A stretch of 64,000 nucleotides of DNA from Lepidostoma basale (GCA_022606425.2 JAHDVF020000240.1:2294001-2358000), one strand, 5' to 3'. Shown: positions 9,891 through 20,174, counted from the first letter of the stretch. Notes: generated by a model from the letters alone, not told the origin. Program-made: numbers and translations.

Positions 9891-11090
9891 AACCAAAACA
9901 AAACAAAGGAAGACTTATAAAAACGCATTTAAAATTCGATACAAAAATTTTAAATTACAAATTAAGTTCGACTATTTGTTATAAGTAGGTACTAACAATT
10001 TTTTTTTAATACTAAATAACATTAAATAAGAATAATACATGATGATAATATAATTTAGAAAAACACATACATTTGAAAAGAAATAATTTATATAAAAATT
10101 AATAAATAAATAAATAATTAATTTGCATTTGGTTGGGAATGGGAACTTGGGATCCTAAGATATATTGTTTTTAATTAAATTAAAATCATATTCTTGAAAC
10201 TCAAAAAAACAATTAAATCATATTGCATTGAAAAAACTAAAATGTAATAAATGCAAATAAAGTATACTAATAGTAAATAAATAAATAAAAACGCCGTAAC
10301 CTCTTTAAGTATAAAAATTATCAAATAAAAAACTATTTTCTTCACTTTTGGGTTTATTGATTCAACACGTTAAAAGGTATTAAAACTCTTATCATCGAGG
10401 AACAAAATAACCACCGGCAAAAAGTGACATATGATGACGTGTCTTGTATTTTGCCCTGTTTATAAATAATTGAGTAAAAACTTACAAATACGTAATAAAT
10501 AAGACACAGAAAATTAAATTCATTTTTAAAATCATTACAGAAATTTAATTGTGTTAATATATTTTTTTTGTAACAGATAACATATCGACACACAAGCTAT
10601 TAAAAAAATCATCTATTACATGTAATAAACCAGAACTCGTGTTAGCAGAACAACTGTATTTTATTACGTCATCGCTTATTAGTTGAGAACAACATTACTT
10701 CTATCAGTCAATCAGCGATTATGCAATGACATTAAAAAACGTACAAATCGCTGTCTCCAAAAACACCTCCAACACAATTAAGATACTCACGATAAACCCA
10801 GGCATTGGGTCAGTCACTAATCACACATTTGGTTCAATTAAATTAAAAACACGCTTTAAATTAATTACACAGATCATAAAAGAACGTTAAAAAAGCTCAT
10901 TAAACCAATTTTAAGCACAAGCTGCGAGACTTAGTAAGCTTTTAATTAACGAGAAATGGCTTAATCGCTTATGTGTCAATGAATTCGATGCGTTAAAAAT
11001 ACAACAATGTAATTATCTAGAACCTGAGTATATCGCTGAAGTATATTTAAAAATATATAATTAATCACTTTTCACTTACAGGGGGAGGAC
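9891..11090. other. AT-rich DNA without a recognised gene
   Basis: No frame above 80 codons with family signal. The segment at 10620-11000 is less repetitive (GTTGAGAACAACATT, AGCTGCGAGACTTAG) and may be single-copy noncoding sequence. Nothing further can be supported. Confidence 0.35.
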
Positions 11091-11252
11091 ACGAAATAGA
11101 CTTCGGAATGAGATTTCCCAAGATTGTAGTACCCCTTATAAGTCGTCGATAGACAAAGTAAAAAAGCGAAATAGACAGCCAATTTCTAGAAAATTGCCTT
11201 CAAGGTTTTCATCATTGCTTATATAATATAAAATACTATACAATACAAACCA

Positions 11253-12062
11253 TCACGCCGTTTCCCCGCAGGGGTAGGCAGAGAGAATGGACTGCCACAC
11301 TACTCTATCCTGGCCATCCTCTCTAGCTTCCTCCACATTCATACAACGAATCATACACGAACGTCGATTCCTCCGACTTCTAACATGACCAACCTTTAAA
11401 ATTTGATTAATTTGGTCATGCCATGTTCTCCTCGGTCTGCCTCGACTTCGTACCCCATTTACATCATTAACGTATACTTTCTTAACCATTCTTTTCCATC
11501 CATGCGTTCCATATGTCCGAACCAAGGCAGCGATCCTTTCATAATTTTGTTCATAATACCTTCTTCCGCTCTACATTCCTTTCTTATATCAGCATTTGAG
11601 ATTCTGTCGTATATCGTTCTACCACACATAGTCTTAGGGACCTCATCTCTACCGAATTTATTCTGCTCTCATCCTTCTTCTGCCAGTTTCATGCTTCGCT
11701 TCCATACATTAGGGTTGGGACCAGAACTCCATTGTGAACGGCCGTTTTCGCTTTCATTGATAAATTCTTGTTTCCAATAACTATTTTTAAAGCTCCATTC
11801 AATTTGTTACCCGCAACAACCCTTCTTTTGACGTCACTATCCGTTCGGCCATCTGCTGTGAACATGCTACCTAAATACACAAATTCCCTCACCTGTGCCA
11901 AGTTCTCTTCGTTCACACTTATATTACAAACTGTCATTTGCTCTTCCCTTTCAAAAACCATAATCTTTGACTTTCCGACATTCATCATTAAATCATTTGA
12001 CTTGCATACCTCATACATTCTCGACACCAAGACTTGTAATTCGTCCGCACTATCCGCAACGT
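11253..12062 (-). pseudogene. RTE1 LINE, 3' part, frameshifted
   Basis: Upstream frame 12030-11689 reads MYEVCKSNDLMMNVGKSK, EFVYLGSMFTADGR, KRRVVAGNKLNGALK, AVHNGVLVPTLMYGSEA and then a stop. The downstream frame 11525-11253 reads MVRTYGTHGWKRMVKKVYVN then RSRGRPRRTWHDQINQILK, ending SAYPCGETA-stop at the conserved ACGGCGTGATGG end. These are the post-RT segments of the RTE1 protein; the YADD box lies just upstream and is lost. At least two frameshifts and one stop. It lacks the tetranucleotide tail. Confidence 0.8.
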
Positions 12063-12159
12063 GAATGGATTTAAAAAATACATATTTTATTTAAAAATAT
12101 AAATATATGACCATATTTATCTTAACATATTTCGAAGATAGAACAGAATTTACAATTTA

Positions 12160-12600
12160 AACGAATGAAAACGTCTGTTTTTTAGTAGTTTTATTATATC
12201 TTATGGAAATGACTTGTTTCGCTTTGTTAGGTATTAAAAATGCCTTAGCAAGGAGAAACATAATATCTAATATTTTTTTTTGAAAATGGTCATTTGTCTT
12301 TTTTATTTAACATAATACATACACATTATTATTGTTTCATGAAAAATGATGTAAAAGTCCATATTAAATTATGAATATGTATGCAAAAACGATAGTTTTC
12401 AAGGAGTTTTATTATAATATTTATATATGACAAGTTTCGCCCTTCAAGGCATTATCAAATGTTGGCATTATCAAGGCGAAACATGTCAATCTCAAACTAG
12501 AACATTTGATAATGCCTTAGAAAGGTGAAACATGTCATGCATAAATATTATAATAAAACTCCTTGAAAACTATCATTTTTTCATACATATTAATGACTTT
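12160..12600. repeat. Two family D palindromes, adjoining
   Basis: 12160-12370 holds a decayed D unit whose tail occurs in inverse (ACATCATTTTTCATG-like). 12384-12590 is a fresh-looking palindrome with a different outer arm: AACGATAGTTTTCAAGGAG and its inverse CTCCTTGAAAACTATC. Cores: plus strand TTGATAATGCCTTAGAAAGG then GAAACATGTC; an additional partial core GGCGAAACATGTC lies in the spacer. The arms differ from other D copies, so the arms and ribozyme-like centre evolve separately. Confidence 0.65.
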
Positions 12601-12664
12601 TAAGATGTTTATCAAATTCCTCTTCAAAGGCGAAACATGTCTATCCGAAAATAGAACATATAGT

Positions 12665-12775
12665 TTTCACGCATGTTTATCAGTAATTCTTTCATAGTTT
12701 TGTTTATACCACTTTCTTCGGCTCTAAATCTTTCCTCATTTGAAATTCTGCTATAGTTATTTTTACCACACATCC
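12665..12775 (-). pseudogene. RTE1 LINE internal fragment
   Basis: Minus strand resembles RMCG...IAEFQM, a decayed R.ECG...V.NKI.K stretch, matching the segment upstream of the RWFGHMERM motif. About 35 degenerate codons. Confidence 0.5.
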
Positions 12776-13219
12776 GTCCATCCATTCGCTGATGATAAGA
12801 CAAAGTTAGTATTATAACAATTTAACGCCGACAAATAAATGAAAAAATCTACCAGTGTCTAGACCATTCATTATTATAATAGGAAGGTAAAGCAAAAAAC
12901 TCTTAATCTGATTTCGGATCAACGCCATCTGTGAATACGTTAGCACGACTGAAATTGTCTTTAGCGCTTTAGGATGTTCCTAATTACATTTTTTCGTACT
13001 ATTCGAATAAACTATTGATTGAATATCAGTGATGGTTATTACGCAAGGCATGGCAAGCAGCTGTTACTTCGCGCTGTGGCAACCAATAATAACAATGAGA
13101 GTGTATTGTTTCTTGAAGAATAATGTACTCTTTACTAAATAATTTTATGACTTGACAGAAATCTATAGATTAAATAAAGTTAATTTTAAATAACAATAAC
13201 AAAAAAACGATGTTTTTTA

Positions 13220-13295
13220 ACTAGACCAGAATGTCGATACCAGAAAGCCTGACGACACCGATCGCTTGCGAAATAAGGGCAAAAGTGGAAATACC
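13220..13295 (+). repeat. Family C2 hammerhead-like remnant
   Basis: AATGTCGATACCAG ... GCCTGACGACACCGATC ... CGAAATAAGGGCAAAAGTG aligns to the C2 copies at 35620-35715 and 52440-52500. Core substitutions suggest decay. Confidence 0.5.
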
Positions 13296-13313
13296 TTTTT
13301 ATATAAAATTAGA

Positions 13314-13490
13314 ATTAAACACTTTTAAAACGTTGTATAAACCACATTATTTTGAGTCAGGAGCACCAACCGGTTTCACTCTGTAACGAGATTCGTCAGG
13401 GCTATACGCAAACTGTGTTGAAAAGTTTGTGTATAGCCCTGACTCAAAATACTGTGATTTTACACAATGTTTTAAAAGTGTTTAATTATA
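13314..13490. repeat. Family G hammerhead palindrome
   Basis: Outer arms AACACTTTTAAAACGTTGT and ACAATGTTTTAAAAGTGTT are perfect inverses. TTTTGAGTCAGG/CCTGACTCAAAA and AGGGCTATAC/GTATAGCCCT form inner arms. Unlike A, B and D, only the left arm contains a ribozyme motif (13363-13402); the right arm skips it, as if the centre was deleted from one side. Confidence 0.7.
13363..13402 (-). ncRNA. Hammerhead ribozyme motif, family G
   Basis: Minus reading: CUGACGA, extra A, stem II UCUC/GAGU-like around CUC...GAG, GAA, stem III ACCGGU, then U17 (GUU cleavage triplet), stem I GGUG. GUU is cleaved poorly in studied hammerheads but is permitted by the UH rule. A sister copy with better stems is at 47109-47148. 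Confidence 0.55.
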
Positions 13491-13532
13491 TTTTAAATAT
13501 GTCAAACCATCAAGTAATAGCTTCTTTCCAAA

Positions 13533-13800
13533 CCTTTTTATATAATTAATACGAATGAAAACGTCAGTTTTCTAGAAGTTTTATTATATTTTATGGGAAT
13601 GACATGTGTCGCCCTTCAAAGGCATTATCAAATGTCATTATAATCATATCATTTGATAATGCCTTAAAAGGGCGAAACATATCATTCCCATAAAATATAA
13701 TAAAACTTCTAGAAAACTTCTAGAAAACTTTTCATTCGTATTAATTATTTAAAATGGAGTTTTACATCTCTGTTCTAGGAACAATTAATGCCCTTTTTAT
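13533..13800. repeat. Family D palindrome with target-site duplication
   Basis: Element 13542-13791 lies between 9-bp direct repeats CCTTTTTAT (13533-13541, 13792-13800). Two arms with cores: left minus strand TTGATAAT GCC...GGCGACACAUGUC (GAAAC altered to GACAC), right plus strand TTGATAATGCC...GGGCGAAACATATC. The right arm has a small direct duplication of CTTCTAGAAAA. The tail ends with a diverged GTTCTAGGAACAATTAATG. Confidence 0.7.
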
Positions 13801-13824
13801 TATTATTATTCAATATTCAATAAT

Positions 13825-14110
13825 TAAAACGAATGAAAACGTTTCGCTAATTATATTTTAAGGGAGTAAAATGTTTTGTTGTAACAGCTAAATGTATCAT
13901 TTGATAATGCCTCAGCAATGCGAAAGATATTTTTTCATTGTGATTAATTCGTAAGAAAGCGTCGGTTTTCTAAAAAAAATTTATGGAAATGACATATTTG
14001 GCCTTGCTAATGCAATATCGCGTAAGGTGAATCATGTCATTCACACAAAATAAAATAATATTTTTAGAAAAACAGACGTTTTGATTCGTATTAATTAAAA
14101 ATATTTTTGT
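13825..14110. repeat. Degenerate family D units
   Basis: Plus-strand TTGATAATGCCTCAGCAATG then CGAAAGAT near 13890-13930, and an inverted pair around GGCCTTGC ... AAGGTGAATCATGTCATTC near 13990-14042. Outer TTAGAAAAACAGACGTTTTG arm is present. Confidence 0.5.
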
Positions 14111-15275
14111 TAATCTATCTTATAATTTAATAATCATTTTTTGTCCTGTGTCATTATTGTTATATTTTTAATGTTTTTGTTTATGTAAAATCCATGTTAA
14201 AACCATTCAAAAGGCTTTATACAAATACGTTTCTAAAATTCCGGTATAAGAAATAGTACTGTAATAACAAAAAAGTTATTCATTGATTAATAGTTTATAA
14301 GTGATTCTGTGTATATAAAATACGAGTATATTATAAAAAAATACCGCTAAAGCCACATGTTGTGATACTCCGGAAACAACATTTTTTCAAGCACTTATCT
14401 TCCAACAACAATAGCATCCATTTTTAAAAGAGAAAATTGATTACGTACTTTTTCATCTACGCTGTATTATGTGCCAGTGGGGCTGAACGTGTTGAATAAC
14501 TGAAACTGATTAAATCATCATACGGAGATAAATGCTTCTCGATTGTCCTCTAATGACCACTGCTACGAGTGAGCAGTAGTTAACACCTTTAATCCCGGAT
14601 AAACATGTTCATAAGCCTGACAAATTGCTTTCCGAAAATATTTACTTAAAACGATATATCATTCTTACACACTAATAAAAAAAACATTTATTTTTCAAAT
14701 GAACACAAAGAAACTTGATTTTTACAATTTGAAGTATTACTAAATTATAAACTGTTAATAATATTAAATATTTTTTTCAAAAATACATACGCCATTATTT
14801 TCATACAGGGTGTTTTTTTGAGGTTTGGTTTTTAAACTAGCAACATTGTTTCTACAGAGTGTCAATTTAACAATTAATAGTTGATTTATAGTCAATACGT
14901 TTTGCCATTTTACTCAATTGTTCAATAAACGTGTCGAAAATTGGACTTCACGATTGCACTTCATTCGAGCTAGCCGTGGCGCTCGTATGCCCGAAATTAT
15001 ATTTAAACAATAATGGCATGAAATGATCTATTAAATAAAGCCAATATCATTGACTAACATTATTTTAATGTGTTTTTTTTTCATTGTGACTTTGTATACC
15101 TCTAAAAAAAACATCCTCTGTATAACTATAATGGTAAACGGAATGAAATAAGACGAGTGCTGACACCATGTGAACAAGAAATTTCATAAGAACCAAAAAA
15201 ATTAGGACTCTTCGATCCATTGATGGAACGACACTCCAAAGAGAAGTGATAAATTCCGGAATAAAGTAGATTTTC
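14111..15275. other. Unassigned DNA
   Basis: No recognised repeat or gene. 14330-14640 is less AT-rich and includes a short palindromic segment ACTGCTACGAGTGAGCAGT. A fragment near 14920-15000 (ATTGGACTTCACGATTGCAC) is also unassigned. No open frame with family signal. Confidence 0.35.
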
Positions 15276-15279
15276 AATT

Positions 15280-15545
15280 TGTATTATGCAGTAGGGAAGA
15301 CGAAGAAGACGCAATTTGAAAGATATTGGGGAAGAGAGCGTATTTTACGAGAGTGATAAGCAAAGTGACAAATAGAGAAACAACGGCAACCGACCTCCAG
15401 GAAGACAATCCAAAAGATGGCGAGGTAGATGGATCTCAAATACCAGGAACAGGCTCTGAGAAATAACAGGACACAGAAGAAAGACAGATCACGTTATTTA
15501 TGTGAATGCAGCAAGTTATTGAGGAAGACAGAGGAAAACGTGCAA
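15280..15545 (+). pseudogene. LINE C-terminal fragment, degenerate
   Basis: Plus strand shows GNRPPGRQSKRWRGRW, then a decayed ISNTRNRL..., and EEDRGKRAMTKY-like end. The basic GRPPGR..KRW motif is typical of LINE C-termini like L4. Multiple stops. Confidence 0.45.
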
Positions 15546-15584
15546 TGACCAAATATATATTTTTTTATACTTAGGAAATTAAAA

Positions 15585-15975
15585 ATCACTTTGTTTAATC
15601 CATTAATTATTTTAAAAAATATTGAAAAACACTTGTACTTTAGCTTTCAAAACTAGTCCTTTAAAATATAATACTCAAGTGCTAAAAAAAGTGTTTTATT
15701 TATAACTTAATTAAAAAACACGACATGTTTCGGAGGATACCTCCATTTTCAGGCTATTTGTTATAAGTACTTATAACAAATAGCCCAGGTTAATTTTTAA
15801 ATTTGAATTATTGTATCGAATTTTAAATGCGTTTTTATTTAGTTTTTATTATTTGTTTAGTTTTTATTATATTTTTACACCTGAAGATATGGGTATTCTC
15901 CGAAACATGTCCCGTTTTTTAATATTTTTTAAATAATTAGTGGATTAAACAAAGTTATTTATAATTTCCTAAGTA
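15585..15975. repeat. Family E hammerhead palindrome
   Basis: Outer arms TCCATTAATTATTTTAAAAAA and its inverse near 15925-15950 flank inner arms ACACGACATGTTTCGGAGG and CTCCGAAACATGTCCCG. The minus-strand core 15721-15755 has a perfect stem II GGAGG/CCUCC but reads CUGAAAA (G8 lost). The plus-strand core is complete. The right flank carries CTATGGAATTCCACAGTG, the word shared with family F. Confidence 0.7.
15881..15911 (+). ncRNA. Hammerhead ribozyme motif, family E
   Basis: CUGAAGA (15881-15887), extra U, a weak stem II (GGGUAUUCUCC region), GAA, stem III ACAUGU, C17 at 15911. Core residues complete, stem II impaired relative to the mirror arm. Confidence 0.55.
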
Positions 15976-16059
15976 TATTACTATGGAATTCCACAGTGTT
16001 AATACCTTAGCGTTCAATAAATATTTATTTTTTATATTTGAGGAATTGGAAATATCGAA

Positions 16060-16275
16060 GCGCAGGCATGACAAGGTGTACGAATATTGTGGAGGCTAAA
16101 AAGGCATATTAGCCTCTTGAAGTTGAATTGGGTTGGCCATATAGTGATAAAAACAAAGTGTTGCAACTGATTATCCAAGGTAAAAAGAAAGAAAAACGAT
16201 ATGTGAAGAAAATACGAAAATCCTGAAAGAAAACTTTTAAGAATGGTTCAGGTTCACAGCATCCTTGTTAAGAGC
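16060..16275 (+). pseudogene. L3-type LINE fragment
   Basis: Plus strand reads LKLNWVGHIV, then LQLIIQGKKKEKR, and EWFRFTAS in shifted frames, matching the L.W.GH...LLQLI.QGK.EG.R...W..N..EW pattern of the L3 tail. It meets an oppositely oriented LINE end at a TTC-rich tract (16276-16300). Confidence 0.6.
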
Positions 16276-16475
16276 TTCTTTTTCTTCTTCTTCTCCTTAT
16301 AGACCTTTGGTCTGTTCCTGAAATCAGGCTGGCCTCTCTTGGGAGATTGACTCCCAAATATTGCTCCATCTCTTCGGCGGTCTTCCGGGGGGACGGCAAC
16401 CGGCATGAATCTGATGCGCCACAGCGTGTGGGATTCTGGTGGGATCCATCCTCGGCACGTGGGCATTCCAGTATC
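16276..16475 (-). pseudogene. L4-type LINE C-terminal fragment with GAA tail
   Basis: A minus-strand frame contains RYWNAHVPRMDPTRIPHAV then GCRPPGRPPKRWSNIWESI and a stop before QEQTKGL. The GRPPKRW..IWES motif places it with L4. The 3' tail is a (GAA)n-like tract at 16276-16300. Confidence 0.6.
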
Positions 16476-16862
16476 TTCCGCGTTGTCTGCCCTATCTCAC
16501 AAATAGAGCTGTTGTATCAAATGTAGAAATAGCCATGTTGCTGTCCAACCTCCAAAAGGAGAGGAATAATAAGAAGAATAATAAATTAGCAGTCGCGGAT
16601 CACCAATGGAACTAAAAGTGTTAACTTTCAACGCACAGAAGGTAGTGATTGGAGCAATGACTGTCCAAAATACTCTTGGCCAGAATAAAAGATCATGGTG
16701 ATTCAATGCATTGCCGTATTATGCAGGAAGCTGGTACATTTCATTATAGAGATTATATCTCGTATTGCTGGGCTGATTAAATGGTTATCATTTATGAAAC
16801 ACAATCGAAAAGTATCAATTGTGCCTATGGATACAAATTGTGAATATCTTTTACTAACTAAC

Positions 16863-17430
16863 AAACCATCACGCCGTCCAACCCGAAAGGGTAGGCCGAA
16901 AGAATGGACTGCCGCATTTTTCTTTTCTAACATATTTCTCTCGCTTCCTCAACATCCATACATCGTGTCTTCCTCTATTTCTGTTTTTTTTAAAGACTAT
17001 TTATATCAATGATATTAAAAAAAATTAATTACAATCTTCAATGTGAGCAGAAAATAGCTCATTATTATGAAGAAGGAATCTGGTCGTGTCCAGGCTTGAA
17101 CCCATGTCCCCTGGATCGGGAGCCAAGCGTTCTATCCCCTAGACCACCACCCGATTTACATCGTCCATTTACATCCATCGTCGTCGGTTCCATTTACATC
17201 GTCAACATATACTTTTTTTTAACATTCTTTCTTCATTCATTCTTTCAGTGTCCAAACCATCTTAATGATCCTTTCATTATTTTGTTCATAAAACTATCAT
17301 TCCAACCGCATTCACTTCTTATATTTTCTACTGCATTTATTCTACTCATTTCTACTGCATTTATTCTACTTTCATCCTTTTTTTGCCAGTTTCATGCTTC
17401 GCTTCCTTTCACATATTTTTCAAAACAAAA
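16863..17430 (-). pseudogene. RTE1 LINE 3' end split by a SINE
   Basis: The RTE1 end (ACGGCGTGATGG complement at 16868) and its ~35 terminal codons occupy 16863-16975. The RTE1 sequence resumes at about 17165 (GTNRGRPR-, VYVNDVNG-, HMERMNEE-like segments) through 17415. The gap holds the SINE2 insertion. No uninterrupted frame. Confidence 0.65.
17031..17160 (-). repeat. SINE2, tRNA-derived, inside RTE1
   Basis: Minus strand starts GGGTGGTGGTCTAGGGGATA (box A-like TGGTCTAGGGG) and continues to ATGGGTTCAAGCCTGG (box B-like GGTTCAAGCC), as in tRNA-derived SINE heads. It ends with GAGCTATTTTCTGCTCACAT then TGAAGATTG. A second copy is at 26868-26990, and a head fragment is at about 29325-29345. 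Confidence 0.65.
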
Positions 17431-17439
17431 TATGTATTT

Positions 17440-17612
17440 TTGATAAACGTAAGGCGTTCACACTGTGGAAATCCATAATAACGATTTTATATTGAATAAA
17501 ACACTATTTAAAGGATTAACACCTTCAACATTGGTAGATAGATATAAACAGTTTATATCGATCACCAGATGAAGAAGTTTTAAAACGTTGGAAACGTGTC
17601 TAGAAAAATAAC
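17440..17612. repeat. Family F palindrome, degenerate
   Basis: Left arm CACTGTGGAAATCCATAATA then ACGATTTTATATTG; right core CACCAGATGAAGAAG...TTGGAAACGTGTC then TAGAAAAATAACT. Core positions are changed in both arms. Confidence 0.5.
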
Positions 17613-17630
17613 TAACTTAATAAATAAATT

Positions 17631-17775
17631 ACCATCACGCCGTCTCCTCGAAGAGGTAGGCTGAAAGAATAGACTGTCACACTTTAACCAATGCGGCACT
17701 CCATCCTTCTCTTTTCGCCCCCGCGGGTGTTGGGTTGCAAACCTCATCGCCACCAATAGCCATCTCTCGCGCACA
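17631..17775 (-). repeat. Chimeric SINE with RTE1 3' end
   Basis: The minus strand begins with a non-RTE1 head (GATGGCTATTGGTGGCGATG, GGGGGCGAAAAGAGAAGG) and ends with the last ~60 bp of RTE1, including the terminal hairpin (CCTCTTCGAGG) and ACGGCGTGATGG. The same composite recurs at 27240-27400, 54180-54325 and 58015-58140. Sharing a LINE 3' end is the usual sign that a SINE uses that LINE's enzyme. Confidence 0.65.
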
Positions 17776-18490
17776 GATAGTAACTAAAACTTCCACAAAA
17801 TATATCTTAAATAAATACAATAATATGTAATAAAATAACAAAATAAAAACAACATAACACATTATATTATAGTTTTGTTCGATGGTTCAAATGTTGTCAG
17901 TTGAGCGATCAGGACATTTGTTTATAATCTAATTTAATTTTTTATTCTAGAAAAATAATCTTTATAATTCGTGACAATATTTTTATATTAATTTTAAAGC
18001 ATATATGGCTTATGGCTTCTCATTTTATAATATTCTGTCAAACGTATTTTCTGAAGTATTTATTTTAAACAAGTAAGTACCAACTTACTGGAATCAAGTA
18101 CCTACGCAGAGTATCACGAAGTGATGATGTCGGTATACTTTCAATGAATCATCAATAATAATTAATACACACTATTTCAAAACATAGTGACAAGTTACGA
18201 AATCTGTATTAAATATAATAATTAATTTATTCGAATTAAATTAAACATCTGTATTTTGCTTGGATACCGAGTGATCAGTGATACAATTTCATGATTGTCT
18301 GGACTGTCGCGCGGGCAAGACGTGAGTTCATGCGTTTTTATATTCTTATTATTTTACAGTTTTATTTCAGGGGTAAAATGGCAGCAAAGCTCTGCATTCC
18401 ATCCTCTCCACTCGATCTAAAGCAATCCTTCCCAAAAACTAGTGTACTTCAACATTATTAAATGTTTAAATTTCAAAAAGTGTTATCAGG
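17776..18490. other. AT-rich DNA, nothing recognised
   Basis: No repeat family or gene identified. Confidence 0.4.
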
Positions 18491-18495
18491 TATCA

Positions 18496-19294
18496 CTTAT
18501 TTACTTACTTACTTACCATCACGCTGTCTCTCCGGAGGGGTAGGCAGAAAGAATGGAACGCCACACTGTTCTGTCCTGACATACGTCTCTCGCTTCCTCT
18601 ACATTCATACATCTTGTCATGCACGCACGTCGATTTTTCCGACTCTTCACGTGACCGACATTCAATATTTGATTGATTTGATCGTGCCACGTTTTCCTCG
18701 GCCTTCCTCTATTTCTAGCTCCGTTCACGCCGTTTACATATACCTTCTTTACCATTCTGTCTTTACTCATTCTTTCCATGTGTCCAAACCATCTTAATGA
18801 CCCTTTCCTTATTTTGTTCATAACACTTTCATTCGCACCACATTCACTTCTTATACTTGCATTTGTCACTCTATCATAAACAGATTTGCCACACGTTCGT
18901 CTTAGAGATCTCATTTCTAGTGCATTTATTCTACTTTCATCCTTCTTTTGCCAGTTCCATGCTTCACTTCCATACATAAGGGTCGGCACAAGAACACCAT
19001 TGTGCACTGCCATCTTAGCTTTTTTGGATAGACTTTTGTTTGCGATGACAACTTTAAGTGCACCATTTATTCTGTTGCCTGCCCCAACCCTTCTTTCAAT
19101 ATCCTTCTCCACCCTCCCATCCTTTGTAAACATACTTCCTAAATAAACTTGTTCCAGATTTTCACCGTTTACACTAATGTTGCAGACTGTCATGCTTCCT
19201 TCTTTTTCGAAAATCATTACCTTAGACTTATTCACATTCATCATCAAATCGTATCGCTTGCATACCTCATACATACTAGACACCAGGGCTTCAC
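18496..19294 (-). pseudogene. RTE1 LINE, best-preserved 3' frame (254 codons)
   Basis: An uninterrupted frame (19283-18519) begins after the lost RT catalytic box: MYEVCKRYDLMMNVNKSKVM, NLEQVYLGSMFTKDGR, ERRVGAGNRINGALKVV, MAVHNGVLVPTLMYGSEAW, RSLRRTCGKSVYDR, GSLRWFGHMERMSKDR, VKKVYVNG, RNRGRPRKTWHDQINQIL, RACMTRCMNVEEAR, ending SAYPSGETA-stop. This is the thumb and C-terminal tail of an RTE-like LINE protein that copies its RNA at the nick site. Four residues (VEFV) are missing before YLGS relative to the 39207-40231 copy. The copy is 5'-truncated, abuts a family A palindrome and ends in a (TTAC)n-type tail at 18496-18515. Confidence 0.85.
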
Positions 19295-19435
19295 AATTAA
19301 TTTATTTGAGTTTGTCGGGACAGCTGTTTCGCCCATCTATGTTGGCATCATCATGTTTTACAAACAACTAACAAAACCTGACTGACAAACAAAAGGGTTG
19401 GCGAAACAGCTGTCACAACGAACATTATAAATTTA
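19295..19435. repeat. Family A palindrome
   Basis: Arms around GGGACAGCTGTTTCGCC and GGCGAAACAGCTGTCAC. The minus-strand core (19318-19360) has GAAAC and ACAGCUGUC but reads AUGAUGA (C3 to A). The right arm lacks the CUGANGA box. Confidence 0.6.
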
Positions 19436-19499
19436 TTTAGATATGAAAAAATAGTGTTTCAAAATTATGTATGTTATAAGTAAATAATGTTTATTGACA

Positions 19500-19765
19500 T
19501 TAAGTAATTGAAAGTTAAGGCATCAACACTGTGAAAATCCATTGTAATACAATTTGAAATTGAAAACTAACGCTGTTTATTTTCCACTTAAATATTAAAT
19601 ATCACGACATGTTTCGGAGGAGAACAAAAAACTAAACAAAGGAAAAAAATTTAAAACGCATTTAAAAATCGATACAATACAAAGGAACAATACATTTAAA
19701 TTAATTTCATATTTAAGTGGAACAAATAACGTTATTTTTCAATTCCAAAGAGTATTTTTTAACAT
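19500..19765. repeat. Family E palindrome, deleted centre
   Basis: Arms AACACTGTGAAAATCCATTG, TTCCACTTAAATATTAAAT and the inverse ATTTAAGTGGAA ... CAATTCCAAAGAG. Only ACGACATGTTTCGGAGG of the ribozyme remains (19602-19620). Confidence 0.55.
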
Positions 19766-19988
19766 TTAAAGTTTTATTTTAATATTTATTTTTTATGAAT
19801 AAGAACACTGTTTTTTACACTTTTGTTTTTTTTTCTCGGCGTGTTTCAAGAGCTTTCACCTTCATCATCGAGAAAACGATACAAAAATAAGCTCAAAAGC
19901 GGAAAAAACGGTGTATTATTCATAAAAAATCGTCATTTTGGAATTCCAAAGTGTAAACGCCTTAAATTTGTCTAAAATTATTTAAAAT
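19766..19988. repeat. Family F unit
   Basis: Minus-strand core UCUCGAUGAUGAAGGUGAAA then GCUCUUGAAACACG around 19838-19885: stem II AAGGU/GCUCU is weakened and the cleavage region reads CACGCC. Outer TTTTGGAATTCCAAAGTG at 19935-19952 is the F terminus. Confidence 0.5.
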
Positions 19989-20160
19989 TATCTCTAAGAG
20001 TTTATTTTGCTAGACATGTTTCGAAGGCTTACACCTTTATCATCGGGATAACGATATAAAAATAAAGTCAAAAGTGGAAAAAACAGTGTTTTAATGAATA
20101 AAAAGTCATCTTTATGGAATTCTAAAGTTTTGACGCCTTAAATTTGTGTAAAATTTTTTA
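19989..20160. repeat. Family F unit
   Basis: Minus-strand core 20018-20062: CCGAUGA (U4 to C), stem II AAGG/CCUU, GAAACAUGUC with a GUC triplet. Right arm AAAGTGGAAAAAACAGTG and TATGGAATTCTAAAG. Confidence 0.55.
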
Positions 20161-20174
20161 AAAATATCTATTCA

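Noticed and set aside
17031..17160. A functional tRNA gene
   Set aside because: Box A and box B are present, but the acceptor and anticodon stems do not pair convincingly, it has a non-tRNA 3' body and a second dispersed copy, so it is a SINE head.
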